IMG/VR virus record: IMGVR_UViG_3300017971_000314 | Coordinates: 1 to 59,113 of that record | DNA length: 59,113 nt | From: a virus | Strand: one strand, 5' to 3' | In this document: piece by piece, positions 50,334-58,567 of the stretch | How the letters are laid out: each line of letters opens with the position of its first letter | How positions within the stretch are numbered: the stretch's first letter is position 1 | Program-made: the position numbers and the translations under genes | Notes under the pieces: generated by a model | What the model was told of the DNA's origin: nothing | The model's database searches: none | The model's input: only the letters and a program-made list of their open reading frames with translations

Positions 50334-50551
50334 CGCTACTCCAAATCGTCGGAGTGGCTCTCCAGGTCTTGTTCCTGTTCCTCAAACACAAAACCAGCCC
50401 GGACGTGGCCTACGAAGAAGCCGTCCGGTTTCTGTCGTCTCAGTATGTGGAGAACGTCGATGAGTTCGCGGAGAAGGTTGCTGACCGCGACCTTGATGGT
50501 CTTGCTGATATGTTGCGGGACCTTAAGCGTCGTCGGATGTCGCGGACCTGA
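50330..50551 (+). CDS. Small membrane protein, i-spanin-like candidate
   Basis: A 73-residue protein starting at ATG 50330. N-terminal membrane helix (LLQIVGVALQVLFLFLK) followed by a charged helical region. It is overlapped in another frame by a lipoprotein gene (92 nt), as in Rz/Rz1 pairs. It is shorter than usual Rz proteins, so the i-spanin call is tentative. Confidence 0.5.
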   Translation: MTLLQIVGVALQVLFLFLKHKTSPDVAYEEAVRFLSSQYVENVDEFAEKVADRDLDGLADMLRDLKRRRMSRT

Positions 50552-50726
50552 GCCAATCTCAACTCGGATGGAGATTGACTACCTGGAGAAGGGGGACGCT
50601 GCTCCGTTTCCTGGCTATCTCCTGACAGACCGAGTAATGGTTCTCCTGTACCAGGACGCAGAAGAGCAACTCACTGAGGAGACGCTGAAAGAGCTACGTG
50701 AGCGGTACGAGGAGAGCCACCAGTAG
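50460..50726 (+). CDS. Outer-membrane lipoprotein, o-spanin-like
   Basis: An 88-residue protein; ATG 50460 (GTGGAG upstream) is preferred over ATG 50445. Signal peptide with RRR, hydrophobic core and lipobox SVVGC (Cys27). The mature part is short: Pro/Glu, then GDAAPFPGYLLTDR and a helix (EEQLTEETLKELRERYEESH). It starts inside the 50330 gene in the +1 frame, an Rz1-like arrangement. With an i-spanin it would fuse the membranes at lysis. Confidence 0.65.
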   Translation: MSSRRRLLTATLMVLLICCGTLSVVGCRGPEPISTRMEIDYLEKGDAAPFPGYLLTDRVMVLLYQDAEEQLTEETLKELRERYEESHQ

Positions 50727-50735
50727 TGCGGACGG

Positions 50736-50768
50736 GGAGTGCTGGCGCTCAGTATGTGCCAGCACTCC
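50736..50768 (+). terminator. Hairpin ending the late/lysis operon
   Basis: Perfect 11-bp inverted repeat GGAGTGCTGGC (50736-50746) and GCCAGCACTCC (50758-50768), 11-nt loop, in the 121-nt gap between lysis genes and queE. No T-run follows. Its position fits the end of the late operon. Confidence 0.6.
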
Positions 50769-50847
50769 TTGCTCCAGTGGAAAAGCTAACGACAGACGGC
50801 GATAGTACGGCAGGAAGGCGAATGGTCCTTTGCGGAAGGAGCCTGAC

Positions 50848-51651
50848 ATGGCCGTACTAAATGTGTTCAAGATGTATACGTCGATTAGCGGGGAAGGAAA
50901 TACGGCTGGAGAGCCGTGCATCATTTTGCGATTGGCTGGATGCGACCGCAGGTGTAGATGGTGCGATACGAAGGAAGCCCAGAACGTTGTCGCAGGCCGG
51001 ATGTTCTCCACCAAGGATGTCGCCGATGTCATCAATCGGATGCGGCAGGGGCTGTTGCTCGTTACCGGAGGAGAGCCGCTGCTGCAAGCGGAAGCTGTGG
51101 CTGATCTGATGGAGCGGATCCCGTCGAAGAGGCTTGAGGTCGAGACGAGCCAGACAACGGCCTCCCCGTATACCTCCTGCATTCCTGACTGCATCAACGA
51201 CCAGTATCCTGATATATGCATGGACGTGAAAACTCCCTCATCCGGCGAGGTGTCCGATGTCATCGATCTCGATTTCGACCGCATCGACTCTCTGAAGTTT
51301 GTCATTGCCGACGTCGATGACTGGCTCTTTGCGAAGGAGTGGATTCGCACAAGAGCGCCGGAAGAGTTCTTTGCGGGCATCTACGTTAGTCCGGAGTGGA
51401 GCGTTCGCAAGAAGGTGCTCGAGTGGCTTGTTGGAGAGGTCATCACATCCGGCCTTCCTGTAAAGCTCAGCCTGCAATTGCACAAAGTCCTTTCTCTCCC
51501 TGAGGACCAGTTTCCTGACCTTCTGAAACTGGCCGGTATCAGGCCTCTCCTGGCTGAGGAGGTAGCATCGGCCAATTCTGCTGAATTGGAGGCACCTGCG
51601 GCGAACCCGGCGGTAAATCCGGCCAACATTGAGGACGGCGAGGACCGGTAA
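50848..51651 (+). CDS. queE: 7-carboxy-7-deazaguanine synthase (QueE)
   Basis: A 267-residue protein; ATG 50848 chosen (GGAAGGAG upstream). Radical SAM cluster motif CDRRCRWCDT (Cys32, Cys36, Cys39), preceded by YTSISGEGNTAGEPC typical of QueE, and LLVTGGEPLLQ. It converts 6-carboxytetrahydropterin to 7-carboxy-7-deazaguanine, the precursor of preQ0 and of 7-deazaguanine DNA bases. No folE, queD, queC or dpdA partner is in this window. The last 40 residues are a low-complexity Ala/Asn/Pro/Glu tail. Confidence 0.85.
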   Translation: MAVLNVFKMYTSISGEGNTAGEPCIILRLAGCDRRCRWCDTKEAQNVVAGRMFSTKDVADVINRMRQGLLLVTGGEPLLQAEAVADLMERIPSKRLEVETSQTTASPYTSCIPDCINDQYPDICMDVKTPSSGEVSDVIDLDFDRIDSLKFVIADVDDWLFAKEWIRTRAPEEFFAGIYVSPEWSVRKKVLEWLVGEVITSGLPVKLSLQLHKVLSLPEDQFPDLLKLAGIRPLLAEEVASANSAELEAPAANPAVNPANIEDGEDR

Positions 51652-53036
51652 TGCTGACAATCACGATTGAAAACGTGTGGTCCTACCTGGAGGGCGACTT
51701 TCCGAGACAGGAGATCGTCCAGGCTACGAGCTTCCAGGTCGATGGAGCGTTCTTCTCCAAGATGTACAAGCGAGGCATCTGGGATGGACGGAAGCGATTG
51801 ATGCGAATGCTCCGTTCTCGGAGCAAGGTGCCGACCGGCCTGATACCAATTGTCCTGGAAGTGCTCGATGATTTGGAGTGGCCGTACGAGGTCTCCGACA
51901 TGAGAAGAATCCCTGTCGTCGGATACCGAAAGGTGACGGATGACCTTCTTTCCGGAATCACGCTCAGGCCTTACCAGATGAAGGCCATCAAGCGGGCGTT
52001 GAAGGTGAAGCGCGGCATCATCAAGGTGCCGACTGGTGGAGGCAAGACGGAGATAGCTGCTGGCATCATCCGTTGTATCGGGCTTCCGGCTCTGTTTATC
52101 GTCCACGTTAAAGACCTGATGTGGCAAACGAAGGAGCGGTTTGAGCAACGGCTGGATCAAGAGGTAGGGGTAATTGGAGATGGAAGGTGCGAGCCGAACA
52201 ACATCACGGTCGCAATGGTCCAGAGTCTATATGCAAATCGTAACGGCTCCGACGACATCTTCCGAGCCTTTCCAGTGGTCTTCGGGGACGAGCTGCACCA
52301 CCTCTCATCCTATACGTGGTATGACGTCTTCTCCAGAATCACCGCGCCGTACAGATTCGGAACATCAGGGACTCCGGAGCTAAGCGGCAAAGGTAAGATG
52401 CTCCAGGCCATGACTGGCGACATCTTCTACGAAGTGCAGTCGAAGGAGCTAATCGAGAAGGGGTATTTGGCAGCTCCAGTCGTGAAGATGGTCGACTATC
52501 CTGTCACCATGCTCCAAGGCTACTCGTGGCAGGAGGTATACGGGGAGGCCATCGTCTGGAACGACGTGCGGAACAAGGCCATCGTGGACGCGACCGTGTC
52601 CGTCGTGACAGCTCAGAACCGGACGGCCTTGGTGCTGGTAAAGGAAATCGTGCACGGCGAAACGCTGAGGTACCTGTTCGAGCAGAAAGGAATGAGGGCG
52701 AAGTTCGTCCAAGGCAGAGATAACTCGACAACCAGACGCGAGGTGACTGATGCACTGAGAGACGAGAACCTGAACGTGGTTGTCGCCACGGCGATATTCG
52801 ATGAGGGGGTGGACGTGCCATCCGTCGGTTCCATCGTGCTCGCCGCTGGAGGCAAATCGAAACGGCAGACGCTACAGCGTATCGGCAGGGGGATGAGGAA
52901 AACGCAGACCAAGGACGAGGTCATCGTCCTTGACTTCGAAGACGCCGGGCATCGCTGGATGGTCCGGCATTGTATGGCTCGAAAGGCCGTCTATGCGAAG
53001 GAAGGTTGGCGGGTTGAGAAGTTTCAGGAGGCCTGA
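51651..53036 (+). CDS. SF2 DNA helicase (UvsW-like)
   Basis: A 461-residue protein starting at ATG 51651, overlapping queE by one base. An N-terminal domain (1-95), then LRPYQMKAIKRALK (Q-like), Walker A VPTGGGKT (126-133), DELHHLSS (DExH motif II), FGTSGTPE (motif III) and a C-terminal RecA fold with FDEGVDVPSVGSIVLAAG and QRIGRGMRK (motif VI). UvsW-type helicases act in recombination and replication fork rescue. It is the first replication gene here. Confidence 0.85.
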   Translation: MLTITIENVWSYLEGDFPRQEIVQATSFQVDGAFFSKMYKRGIWDGRKRLMRMLRSRSKVPTGLIPIVLEVLDDLEWPYEVSDMRRIPVVGYRKVTDDLLSGITLRPYQMKAIKRALKVKRGIIKVPTGGGKTEIAAGIIRCIGLPALFIVHVKDLMWQTKERFEQRLDQEVGVIGDGRCEPNNITVAMVQSLYANRNGSDDIFRAFPVVFGDELHHLSSYTWYDVFSRITAPYRFGTSGTPELSGKGKMLQAMTGDIFYEVQSKELIEKGYLAAPVVKMVDYPVTMLQGYSWQEVYGEAIVWNDVRNKAIVDATVSVVTAQNRTALVLVKEIVHGETLRYLFEQKGMRAKFVQGRDNSTTRREVTDALRDENLNVVVATAIFDEGVDVPSVGSIVLAAGGKSKRQTLQRIGRGMRKTQTKDEVIVLDFEDAGHRWMVRHCMARKAVYAKEGWRVEKFQEA

Positions 53037-53037
53037 C

Positions 53038-53136
53038 ATGAACCATTCGTTCGCGGAGTACGGTCCTCTGGCTACGCGCACATGTGCGCGCTCTGGTAAC
53101 GGTAATTGTCCTACGGACAATACCGATAGGATGTAG
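53038..53136 (+). CDS. Possible 32-residue peptide
   Basis: ATG 53038 follows a strong AGGAGG and gives MNHSFAEYGPLATRTCARSG and a short Asn/Thr-rich end. The same bases hold a 16-bp palindrome and an inverted repeat, so this may be a regulatory or structured region and not a gene. No family is recognised. Confidence 0.3.
   Translation: MNHSFAEYGPLATRTCARSGNGNCPTDNTDRM
53075..53124. promoter_or_regulatory. Palindrome and inverted repeat upstream of the sigma factor operon
   Basis: CGCGCACATGTGCGCG (53075-53090) is a perfect 16-bp palindrome. GGTAATTGTCC-TAC-GGACAATACC (53101-53124) is an inverted repeat with one bulged base. They fill the space between the helicase and the 53192/53457 genes, so an operator or structured leader is likely. 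No canonical promoter is clear. Confidence 0.45.
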
Positions 53137-53191
53137 CGCCGTTATTCGCTGCTGTTAGGTTGATATTAGGATGGCGCGAGGAGAAGAAAGA

Positions 53192-53479
53192 ATGGACGGG
53201 GAAACTCAGGTTCCATTCGAGTTCGACGGCATTCCGGCAAGCATCAAGGAGGCTTTAATCAAAATCTCCGTTTGGTGCGACGATCACGGGTACGAACACT
53301 TCTTGTACATCGAAGATCCGGAAGAGGAAGAGGTTGAGGGGGAGTACGACGAGAACGGTGAATTGGTCGAGGCCAAAGACATCTTCGTTCTGTACAACAC
53401 GCCTCTGGAGGTCATTATCGAATTCGTGGAGTCCGAGCTTGAGGAGTGGGCAGAGGATGCCGACGAAGACGAGTATTGA
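53192..53479 (+). CDS. Acidic hypothetical protein
   Basis: A 95-residue protein; ATG 53192 (GAGGAG upstream) is preferred, ATG 53171 would add 7 residues. Strongly acidic (EDPEEEEVEGEYDENGELVE; end EEWAEDADEDEY). It overlaps the sigma factor gene by 23 nt and may be co-regulated, possibly as a partner or anti-sigma protein. No family is recognised. Confidence 0.6.
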   Translation: MDGETQVPFEFDGIPASIKEALIKISVWCDDHGYEHFLYIEDPEEEEVEGEYDENGELVEAKDIFVLYNTPLEVIIEFVESELEEWAEDADEDEY

Positions 53480-54032
53480 TCGGACCATTCGGCAACACTA
53501 CCATTTGGTGGAAAAGGCCAAGGCCATAGCTCGTCACCGCTACCCCGCCTCTCTGGACATCAACGAGGTCGAGAGCCGGTGTGCTGAGGCGCTCTGGCAT
53601 TGCGTTGAGCGGTATGATGAGGAGAGAGGGGTATCGTTTGAATCGTTCGCTCGAACGAGAGTCATCGGAGCGATGAGAGACGTGTTCCGTCTCAGGTTCC
53701 AGCGGAACAAGATGAGGGAGGCAGAGAGGACAGGCATACCGTTTCATACCTTCAGAGTAGACGATGCTCCGGAGGATGGTTCTCCACCAGTAAGTACACG
53801 CCTGGAGCAGAAAGAGTTCTGGGGGAAGGTAGAAAGATTGTTGGACAACAGCAGTCAGTTCTATGCTGTTCGGCGGTACTATCAAGACGGCCTGATGATG
53901 AAGGAGATTGCCGAAGAGGAGGGAGTTCAGGAGTCGGCAATTTGGCAGCGAATCAAACGCGCGGTGGACCGATTGAGAGTGTTCTGGGAAATTGGCGATG
54001 AAGAGGCACGGACTCTCCGAAGAGGACTTTGA
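53457..54032 (+). CDS. RNA polymerase sigma factor (sigma70 family)
   Basis: A 191-residue protein; ATG 53457 chosen (GAGG upstream). Residues 15-85 resemble sigma region 2: KAIARHRYPASLDINEVESR, CAEALWHCVERYDEERGVSF and ESFARTRVIGAMRDVFR. Residues about 130-180 resemble region 4: FYAVRRYYQDGLMMKEIAEE and a helix-turn-helix (QESAIWQRIKRAVDRLR). Length fits FliA/SigF-like short sigmas. It could direct host RNA polymerase to phage middle or late promoters. Confidence 0.78.
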   Translation: MPTKTSIDRTIRQHYHLVEKAKAIARHRYPASLDINEVESRCAEALWHCVERYDEERGVSFESFARTRVIGAMRDVFRLRFQRNKMREAERTGIPFHTFRVDDAPEDGSPPVSTRLEQKEFWGKVERLLDNSSQFYAVRRYYQDGLMMKEIAEEEGVQESAIWQRIKRAVDRLRVFWEIGDEEARTLRRGL

Positions 54033-54489
54033 GGACAAGCCGTCGTACTACCTGGAGGCCTTCAAGCTCGGATGCTACTATGAGATAAAGCGGAGGTCTG
54101 TCACCAGAGGATCGTACAGGGTGTTCGTCAACAGAGGCCAGCACATCTTCTCTGAGCCTAACTTCCAGATGCTCTGCTCAGCGATCATCGCCATGCACAA
54201 GCATGGGATCTCTGTGACGAAGAGCAGCCGGTTTTGGAAGCAGTTCGTCGCGTTCGCATTTCGATGGTCTCAATCCTACAACCACCGTCCTTTCCCTTTT
54301 CCTGCTCAACTCAAATCCGATATCCTTCTCGACGCGTTCGTCAAGCGGACGATGTCGGAGCCTCCGCCGGTCCAGGACGACGAGGTCGTGGTCGACATTG
54401 ACCAATCCTACAGAAAACGCATTCGGGATGTCTGGCCGAAGGAGTATGTGGATGCCATCTGCAAGATGCTGGACTTGCCAGAGGAATAG
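53998..54489 (+). CDS. Hypothetical protein
   Basis: A 163-residue protein, ATG 53998 (TTG 53992 possible), overlapping the sigma gene by 35 nt. Mixed alpha/beta with basic and aromatic stretches (CYYEIKRRSVTRGSYRVFVN; FWKQFVAFAFRWSQSY) and an acidic VVVDIDQSYRKR end. Possibly nucleic-acid binding. No family is recognised. Confidence 0.6.
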   Translation: MKRHGLSEEDFEDKPSYYLEAFKLGCYYEIKRRSVTRGSYRVFVNRGQHIFSEPNFQMLCSAIIAMHKHGISVTKSSRFWKQFVAFAFRWSQSYNHRPFPFPAQLKSDILLDAFVKRTMSEPPPVQDDEVVVDIDQSYRKRIRDVWPKEYVDAICKMLDLPEE

Positions 54490-54524
54490 GATTTTGCTTG
54501 ACGTTATTTATAGGAGGCAATAGG

Positions 54525-54716
54525 ATGGCGTTCACGGCGTGGTTGGCGACAATGGCTGTCTGTCGGGTGTGCGGATACAGGTGGGCAGCGGTGATACCAT
54601 TGGACGGAAACATCACGAACATGGAGTGTCCGGCATGTGGTTCGATGTCCGGAGAGCCGGAAGGGGAGGAGAGTGAAGAGGATTTCGATTGGTCAGGTAG
54701 TCGGCCTGTCGGCTGA
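54525..54716 (+). CDS. Zinc-ribbon protein
   Basis: A 63-residue protein, ATG 54525 after TAGGAGG. CRVC (13-16) and CPAC (35-38) form a zinc ribbon; the end is acidic (EPEGEESEEDFDWS). It could be a small transcription-linked or replication-linked protein. It overlaps the next gene by 44 nt. Confidence 0.6.
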   Translation: MAFTAWLATMAVCRVCGYRWAAVIPLDGNITNMECPACGSMSGEPEGEESEEDFDWSGSRPVG

Positions 54717-55182
54717 GCTATCGAAAATCCGCCAGGAGATACAGGTCATCCGAGAGGTGGTCCTGGATGAGGGGATGGTGGACCTGACGGCGAAGGAGCC
54801 TCCGAAGGTGTACTACGTGATGGAGCCACCGCCTCCGCCAATGTCGGACGCATCCATCGATGAGATACTCCCTGCCATTCGTCTCCTTCGTCCGGAGGAT
54901 ACTTGTGCTGCTGAAGAGGATACCGATTGCAGGATGTGCTCGGAGGATCAGCAGCGGGCCTGCTATATGACGTTTGTACCAAAGGCGAAGAGGCGAAGGC
55001 GGTTGCTGGCTGATGTGCCATACACGAAGGAGGACATCCTGAAGTTGCGGCAGGCAGACAGGTTGGCGCTGGCAGGGGCTTTTGGCATCAACGTGTTCAA
55101 GTTGCCGAAGAGAAAATCGGAGGATGTAGCGGACGAGATACTCAGGCGTCAGGCGGAGGCACTGAACAGTGGGAAGGCGTAG
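54673..55182 (+). CDS. Hypothetical protein of the replication module
   Basis: A 169-residue protein; GTG 54673 chosen (AAGGGGAGG upstream). An N-terminal helix (LSAELSKIRQEIQVIREVVL), a proline run (EPPPPPM), CAAEEDTDCRMC with three Cys, then basic and helical segments (KAKRRRRLLADVPYTKEDIL). The Cys spacing may bind a metal. No family is recognised. Confidence 0.55.
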   Translation: MKRISIGQVVGLSAELSKIRQEIQVIREVVLDEGMVDLTAKEPPKVYYVMEPPPPPMSDASIDEILPAIRLLRPEDTCAAEEDTDCRMCSEDQQRACYMTFVPKAKRRRRLLADVPYTKEDILKLRQADRLALAGAFGINVFKLPKRKSEDVADEILRRQAEALNSGKA

Positions 55183-56038
55183 GAAGCTCGGAAGCGTACT
55201 GCGATGGATAGGCGGCAAAGGCCACATCGCAGAGTGGGTGGCCAGCAAAATGCCTCCGTGCAAGGTGTACGTTGAGGTGTTCGGCGGAGGCGCGAACGTC
55301 CTGTTGGCGCGGAAGCCGGTACCTCTGGAGGTGTACAACGACGTAGACAAGGGGCTGGCCGACTTCTTCACGGTCGTTAGCAGTCCTGTTCTCTTCGAGG
55401 AGTTTCGCAGCAGGTGTGCTTCGCTCCCTATCTCACGCACCTTGTACTTCCGGTTCCTTCGTTCGTGGAGGACCGACCGCTGTTTGGTGAGGAGGGTGGC
55501 GAAGTGGTTCTACGTCGCTCGAGTGAGCTTCGGAGGCAGGTTCGGAGCATCGTTTGGCTTTGGTGTCAGGAGCACGACTACCATGCCAGCATCCTGGTTG
55601 TCGGCCATCGATATGCTCCCGGAATTCCACCAGCGTCTTCTTAGTGTGCAGATCGAGTGTCTCGACTGGAAAAAGGTGCTGGAGTACTACGACTCGGAGG
55701 AGGCTCTCTTCTATTGTGACCCTCCGTACGTCCTTGATACCAGAAGAGCAGGAGCTGTCTACGAGAACGAGATGACGGACAAGGACCACAAGGAGTTGAT
55801 TAGGCGGCTGCTGGACCTGAAGGGGTTGGCGGTCGTTAGCGGATACGACCATCCGATTTACCGGAAGCTGGACGAAGCAGGTTGGACTCGGTACGAGAAG
55901 GAGGTGGATGCGTCGTCGGCAGGGAAGACTCGAGCAACTGGACTGAAAGGCACCGGAGGTATGAAGGAGCAAAGAAGGCTGGAAGTTCTGTGGGTCAGTC
56001 CAAATAGGTTCCAGAGAGCGGCTAAGCAACTCGTCTGA
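55169..56038 (+). CDS. DNA adenine methylase, D12 class (Dam-like)
   Basis: A 289-residue protein, GTG 55169 (GGAGG upstream). Motifs of the D12 family: RWIGGKGHIAEWV (12-24), YVEVFGGGANVLL (SAM site, 34-46), a typical YFRFLRSW...SFGGRFG segment and DPPY (184-187). It would methylate adenine N6, probably in a short palindromic site. No partner endonuclease is next to it, so self-protection against host restriction is the likely role. Confidence 0.85.
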   Translation: MGRRRKLGSVLRWIGGKGHIAEWVASKMPPCKVYVEVFGGGANVLLARKPVPLEVYNDVDKGLADFFTVVSSPVLFEEFRSRCASLPISRTLYFRFLRSWRTDRCLVRRVAKWFYVARVSFGGRFGASFGFGVRSTTTMPASWLSAIDMLPEFHQRLLSVQIECLDWKKVLEYYDSEEALFYCDPPYVLDTRRAGAVYENEMTDKDHKELIRRLLDLKGLAVVSGYDHPIYRKLDEAGWTRYEKEVDASSAGKTRATGLKGTGGMKEQRRLEVLWVSPNRFQRAAKQLV

Positions 56039-56051
56039 GGGATAGCATCGA

Positions 56052-57380
56052 ATGAGGAAATTCGACTTCGGACAGCCATTCCAGGATCGCGTCCTTCAGT
56101 TGATGCTCACGAACGACGAGTTTCTGGGGCTGGTTAGCGACCGCGTTGCTCCTGGCTGCTTTGGCTCAGAATTGTGCCAGGATGTGGCAGCGGCTCTTGT
56201 AGATTACCACTTGAAGTACAGGTCGGCTCCGAGGGATTTACTGCTTCAGGAGTTGAAGAAGAAGCTCAAGGAGGACAGCGGTCCTGCCGAGCAGTATGTC
56301 GGTCGGCTTCTGAAGATGGAGCCGGTAACGAACGTCCAGTACGTGCTGGACAGGATAGGGGTGTTTGTCAAGACATCGCGAGTTGCTGACGCCATCATAG
56401 AAGCCAGAGAATTGGTGGCGGACGAGCAATTTGGCGAGGCCGAGGAGGTGGTGACTAAGGCGTTTAGAGATGGACGGTTGGAGGCCGATCTGGGGTACGA
56501 GTATGTGGAAGCTGTTGAGGATCGCGTGGCCGACCGTGAGGCGGCAGAGCCGGAGGAGAACAGGGTTCTGACGTTTATACCGAAGCTGGACAGCAGACTT
56601 GGAGGTTTGGGTCGAGGCGAGCTTGGCGTCATCTTCGGACCGACTGGACGCGGCAAGACGATGGGCATGGTTCACATGATGAAGGCAGCGTTGCTCCAGC
56701 GGTTGAAGGTGGTGTTCTACACGCTGGAGATGGCAGATTACCTGATTAGCGAGCGGCTGGACCAGTCGATAGCATGCATGACGCGAGACGAGTTGAGGGC
56801 TGCTCCGAAGCGTCTCTTGAAGATGGTGGAGATGGTGAAGAGCCTTGGCGGTCGAGCGATGATTTGTGGCTATCCGTCAGGTTCGGTCACGTTCAGGGAT
56901 CTGAATGCTCATATGCAATCGTTGGTGGCATCTGGATACATACCGGACTTCGTGGTGGTGGATTACGGAGACCTGCTGGCACCGGCCACGCAGAGGGATA
57001 TGGTGAGGCACGAGTTGGCGGATACCTTCCGAGGACTTCGGAGGATTGCCGGTGAGTACAATGTGCCGGTATGGACCGGGAGCCAGAGTAACAGGAACAG
57101 CCTCAACCGGCTGGTGGTGGATGTCGGCGACATCGCTGAGTGCTTTGAGAAGGCAGGGATAGCTGATGTGCTGGTGAGCCTGTGCCAGACGCCGGAGGAG
57201 GAGGCAGCCGGTGAGATGAGGCTATTCTGCGCCAAGAATCGGAGCTTCGGTCCGAAGGGGTGGAGCGTAAGCGTCAAGCAGGACTTCAGCAGGATGCAGT
57301 TTGCCATGCGAGAGGAAGAGGAAGAGGAGAAGCCGAAACGAAAGAAGAGGAGGGGGAGAGGTGGCAGAACGCGTCGATAA
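56052..57380 (+). CDS. Replicative DNA helicase (DnaB-like)
   Basis: A 442-residue protein starting at ATG 56052. The N-terminal 150 residues match the DnaB N domain. The RecA core has GPTGRGKT (196-203), VVFYTLEMADY (H1a-like), DFVVVDYGDLLAP (Walker B) and AGEYNVPVWTGSQSNRN (motif H3). It overlaps the primase by 20 nt, supporting a helicase-primase unit. It ends in an Arg/Lys-rich tail. Confidence 0.85.
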   Translation: MRKFDFGQPFQDRVLQLMLTNDEFLGLVSDRVAPGCFGSELCQDVAAALVDYHLKYRSAPRDLLLQELKKKLKEDSGPAEQYVGRLLKMEPVTNVQYVLDRIGVFVKTSRVADAIIEARELVADEQFGEAEEVVTKAFRDGRLEADLGYEYVEAVEDRVADREAAEPEENRVLTFIPKLDSRLGGLGRGELGVIFGPTGRGKTMGMVHMMKAALLQRLKVVFYTLEMADYLISERLDQSIACMTRDELRAAPKRLLKMVEMVKSLGGRAMICGYPSGSVTFRDLNAHMQSLVASGYIPDFVVVDYGDLLAPATQRDMVRHELADTFRGLRRIAGEYNVPVWTGSQSNRNSLNRLVVDVGDIAECFEKAGIADVLVSLCQTPEEEAAGEMRLFCAKNRSFGPKGWSVSVKQDFSRMQFAMREEEEEEKPKRKKRRGRGGRTRR

Positions 57381-58335
57381 CCTGATTCGCCGATTCGACC
57401 TGAGAGGATATCTCAGAAGGAGGAGGCCGATAGAGGCGGCGGGTGGCAAGGAGCTGAGGATCGATTGCCCCTTCTGTTCTGACAGTGGCCAGCACATGTA
57501 CGTGAATGTGGAGCGGAAGCTCTTCCACTGTTTCAGGTGTGAGACCTCCAACAATTTGGTGGGCTTCATCATGAAGGTGGAGAAGGTGGACCTTGGCGGA
57601 GCCTTCAGGCTGGTCAGGAAGTTCTCTCGAGGTGGGCCGGTTCGCAGAGAGCCGAGGAAGGTGACGGCAACCAAATTGTCCGAGTGTCCTTTGCCGAGTG
57701 GTTTGGTAAGGATATCGGCATCTCGCAGGGCTGAGTTGCCGGATAAGCTGTTGAACCTGCTGGAGGAGAAGCATGTGTCCTTGACCACAGCTCAGCAGCT
57801 GGACTGGTGCTGGTGCTCGATAGGCAGGATGCGGAACAGGCTCATCATACCGGTCATGTCAGGTGGTCTCATGGTAGGATGGTTGGCCAGGGATTGCTCC
57901 GGCATGAGTAAGCAGAAGTACATGTTTCCGGAAGGTTTCAGAGCTACGGACTATTTGTGGGGTATGAACGAGTGTCTGGATCGGCAGTCCAGGCATGTAG
58001 TGCTGGTGGAAGGCGTGTTTGATGCCTTGACGGTAGGCTTGGGGGAGGCTGTGGCTCTATGCGGTAAGCACCTATCTATAGGCCAGATGTCGCTCCTCAG
58101 CGTACTGGGGCCGGAGAAAGTGACAGTGTGTCTGGACGGTGATGCTGTTCCTGCTGGTGAGGCGATGGCCATGAATCTGGCTCCGATGTTTGGCAGGGTG
58201 GCTGTGGCGTACCTTCCGGTGTTGGACGATCCGTGCAGCCTTGGACCTGCCGTGTGGGAGTACATAGAAGAGGCCAGGGAGTTTAGTTCGAGTCCGTTGG
58301 AGCGGTTGTTCCACGTGGAGGTGTCCGATGAGTAG
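57361..58335 (+). CDS. DNA primase (CHC2 zinc finger plus TOPRIM)
   Basis: A 324-residue protein; GTG 57361 chosen (GGAGGGGGAGAG upstream). The zinc finger is CPFC...HCFRC near residues 37-61. The TOPRIM core: RHVVLVEGVFDALTVG (Glu for catalysis), then VTVCLDGDAVPAG (DxD). Together this is a small phage primase, of the type made next to a DnaB-like helicase. It lacks the helicase-binding domain of bacterial DnaG. Confidence 0.85.
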   Translation: MAERVDNLIRRFDLRGYLRRRRPIEAAGGKELRIDCPFCSDSGQHMYVNVERKLFHCFRCETSNNLVGFIMKVEKVDLGGAFRLVRKFSRGGPVRREPRKVTATKLSECPLPSGLVRISASRRAELPDKLLNLLEEKHVSLTTAQQLDWCWCSIGRMRNRLIIPVMSGGLMVGWLARDCSGMSKQKYMFPEGFRATDYLWGMNECLDRQSRHVVLVEGVFDALTVGLGEAVALCGKHLSIGQMSLLSVLGPEKVTVCLDGDAVPAGEAMAMNLAPMFGRVAVAYLPVLDDPCSLGPAVWEYIEEAREFSSSPLERLFHVEVSDE

Positions 58336-58567
58336 CAGGGGAGCAGCGACTACGCAGCAGGCGGCAAACACAGGAGGGAGGCCTACGTACTACGGAGAAC
58401 CCATGAAGCGGCGAACGTACTACGTGCCAGAGTTCTTGTGTGATGAGGTGGCGCAGGTGGCGGAGGAGCGTGGTGAGCCTGTTGCCGTCGTTATAAGAGC
58501 AGCGCTCCGGCGAGAAGTAAGTCGCCATCGCAGACTTAAGAAGAGGAGGAGCAAGCGTCGATCTTAA
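58328..58567 (+). CDS. Ribbon-helix-helix-like small protein
   Basis: A 79-residue protein, ATG 58328, overlapping the primase by 8 nt. MKRRTYYVPEFLCDEVAQVA then EERGEPVAVVIRAALRREVS has the ribbon (RRTYYV) and two helices of the MetJ/Arc fold, followed by an Arg/Lys-rich end. Probably a DNA-binding regulator or plasmid-type antitoxin. No toxin partner is next to it. It is the last gene of the window. Confidence 0.6.
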   Translation: MSSRGAATTQQAANTGGRPTYYGEPMKRRTYYVPEFLCDEVAQVAEERGEPVAVVIRAALRREVSRHRRLKKRRSKRRS

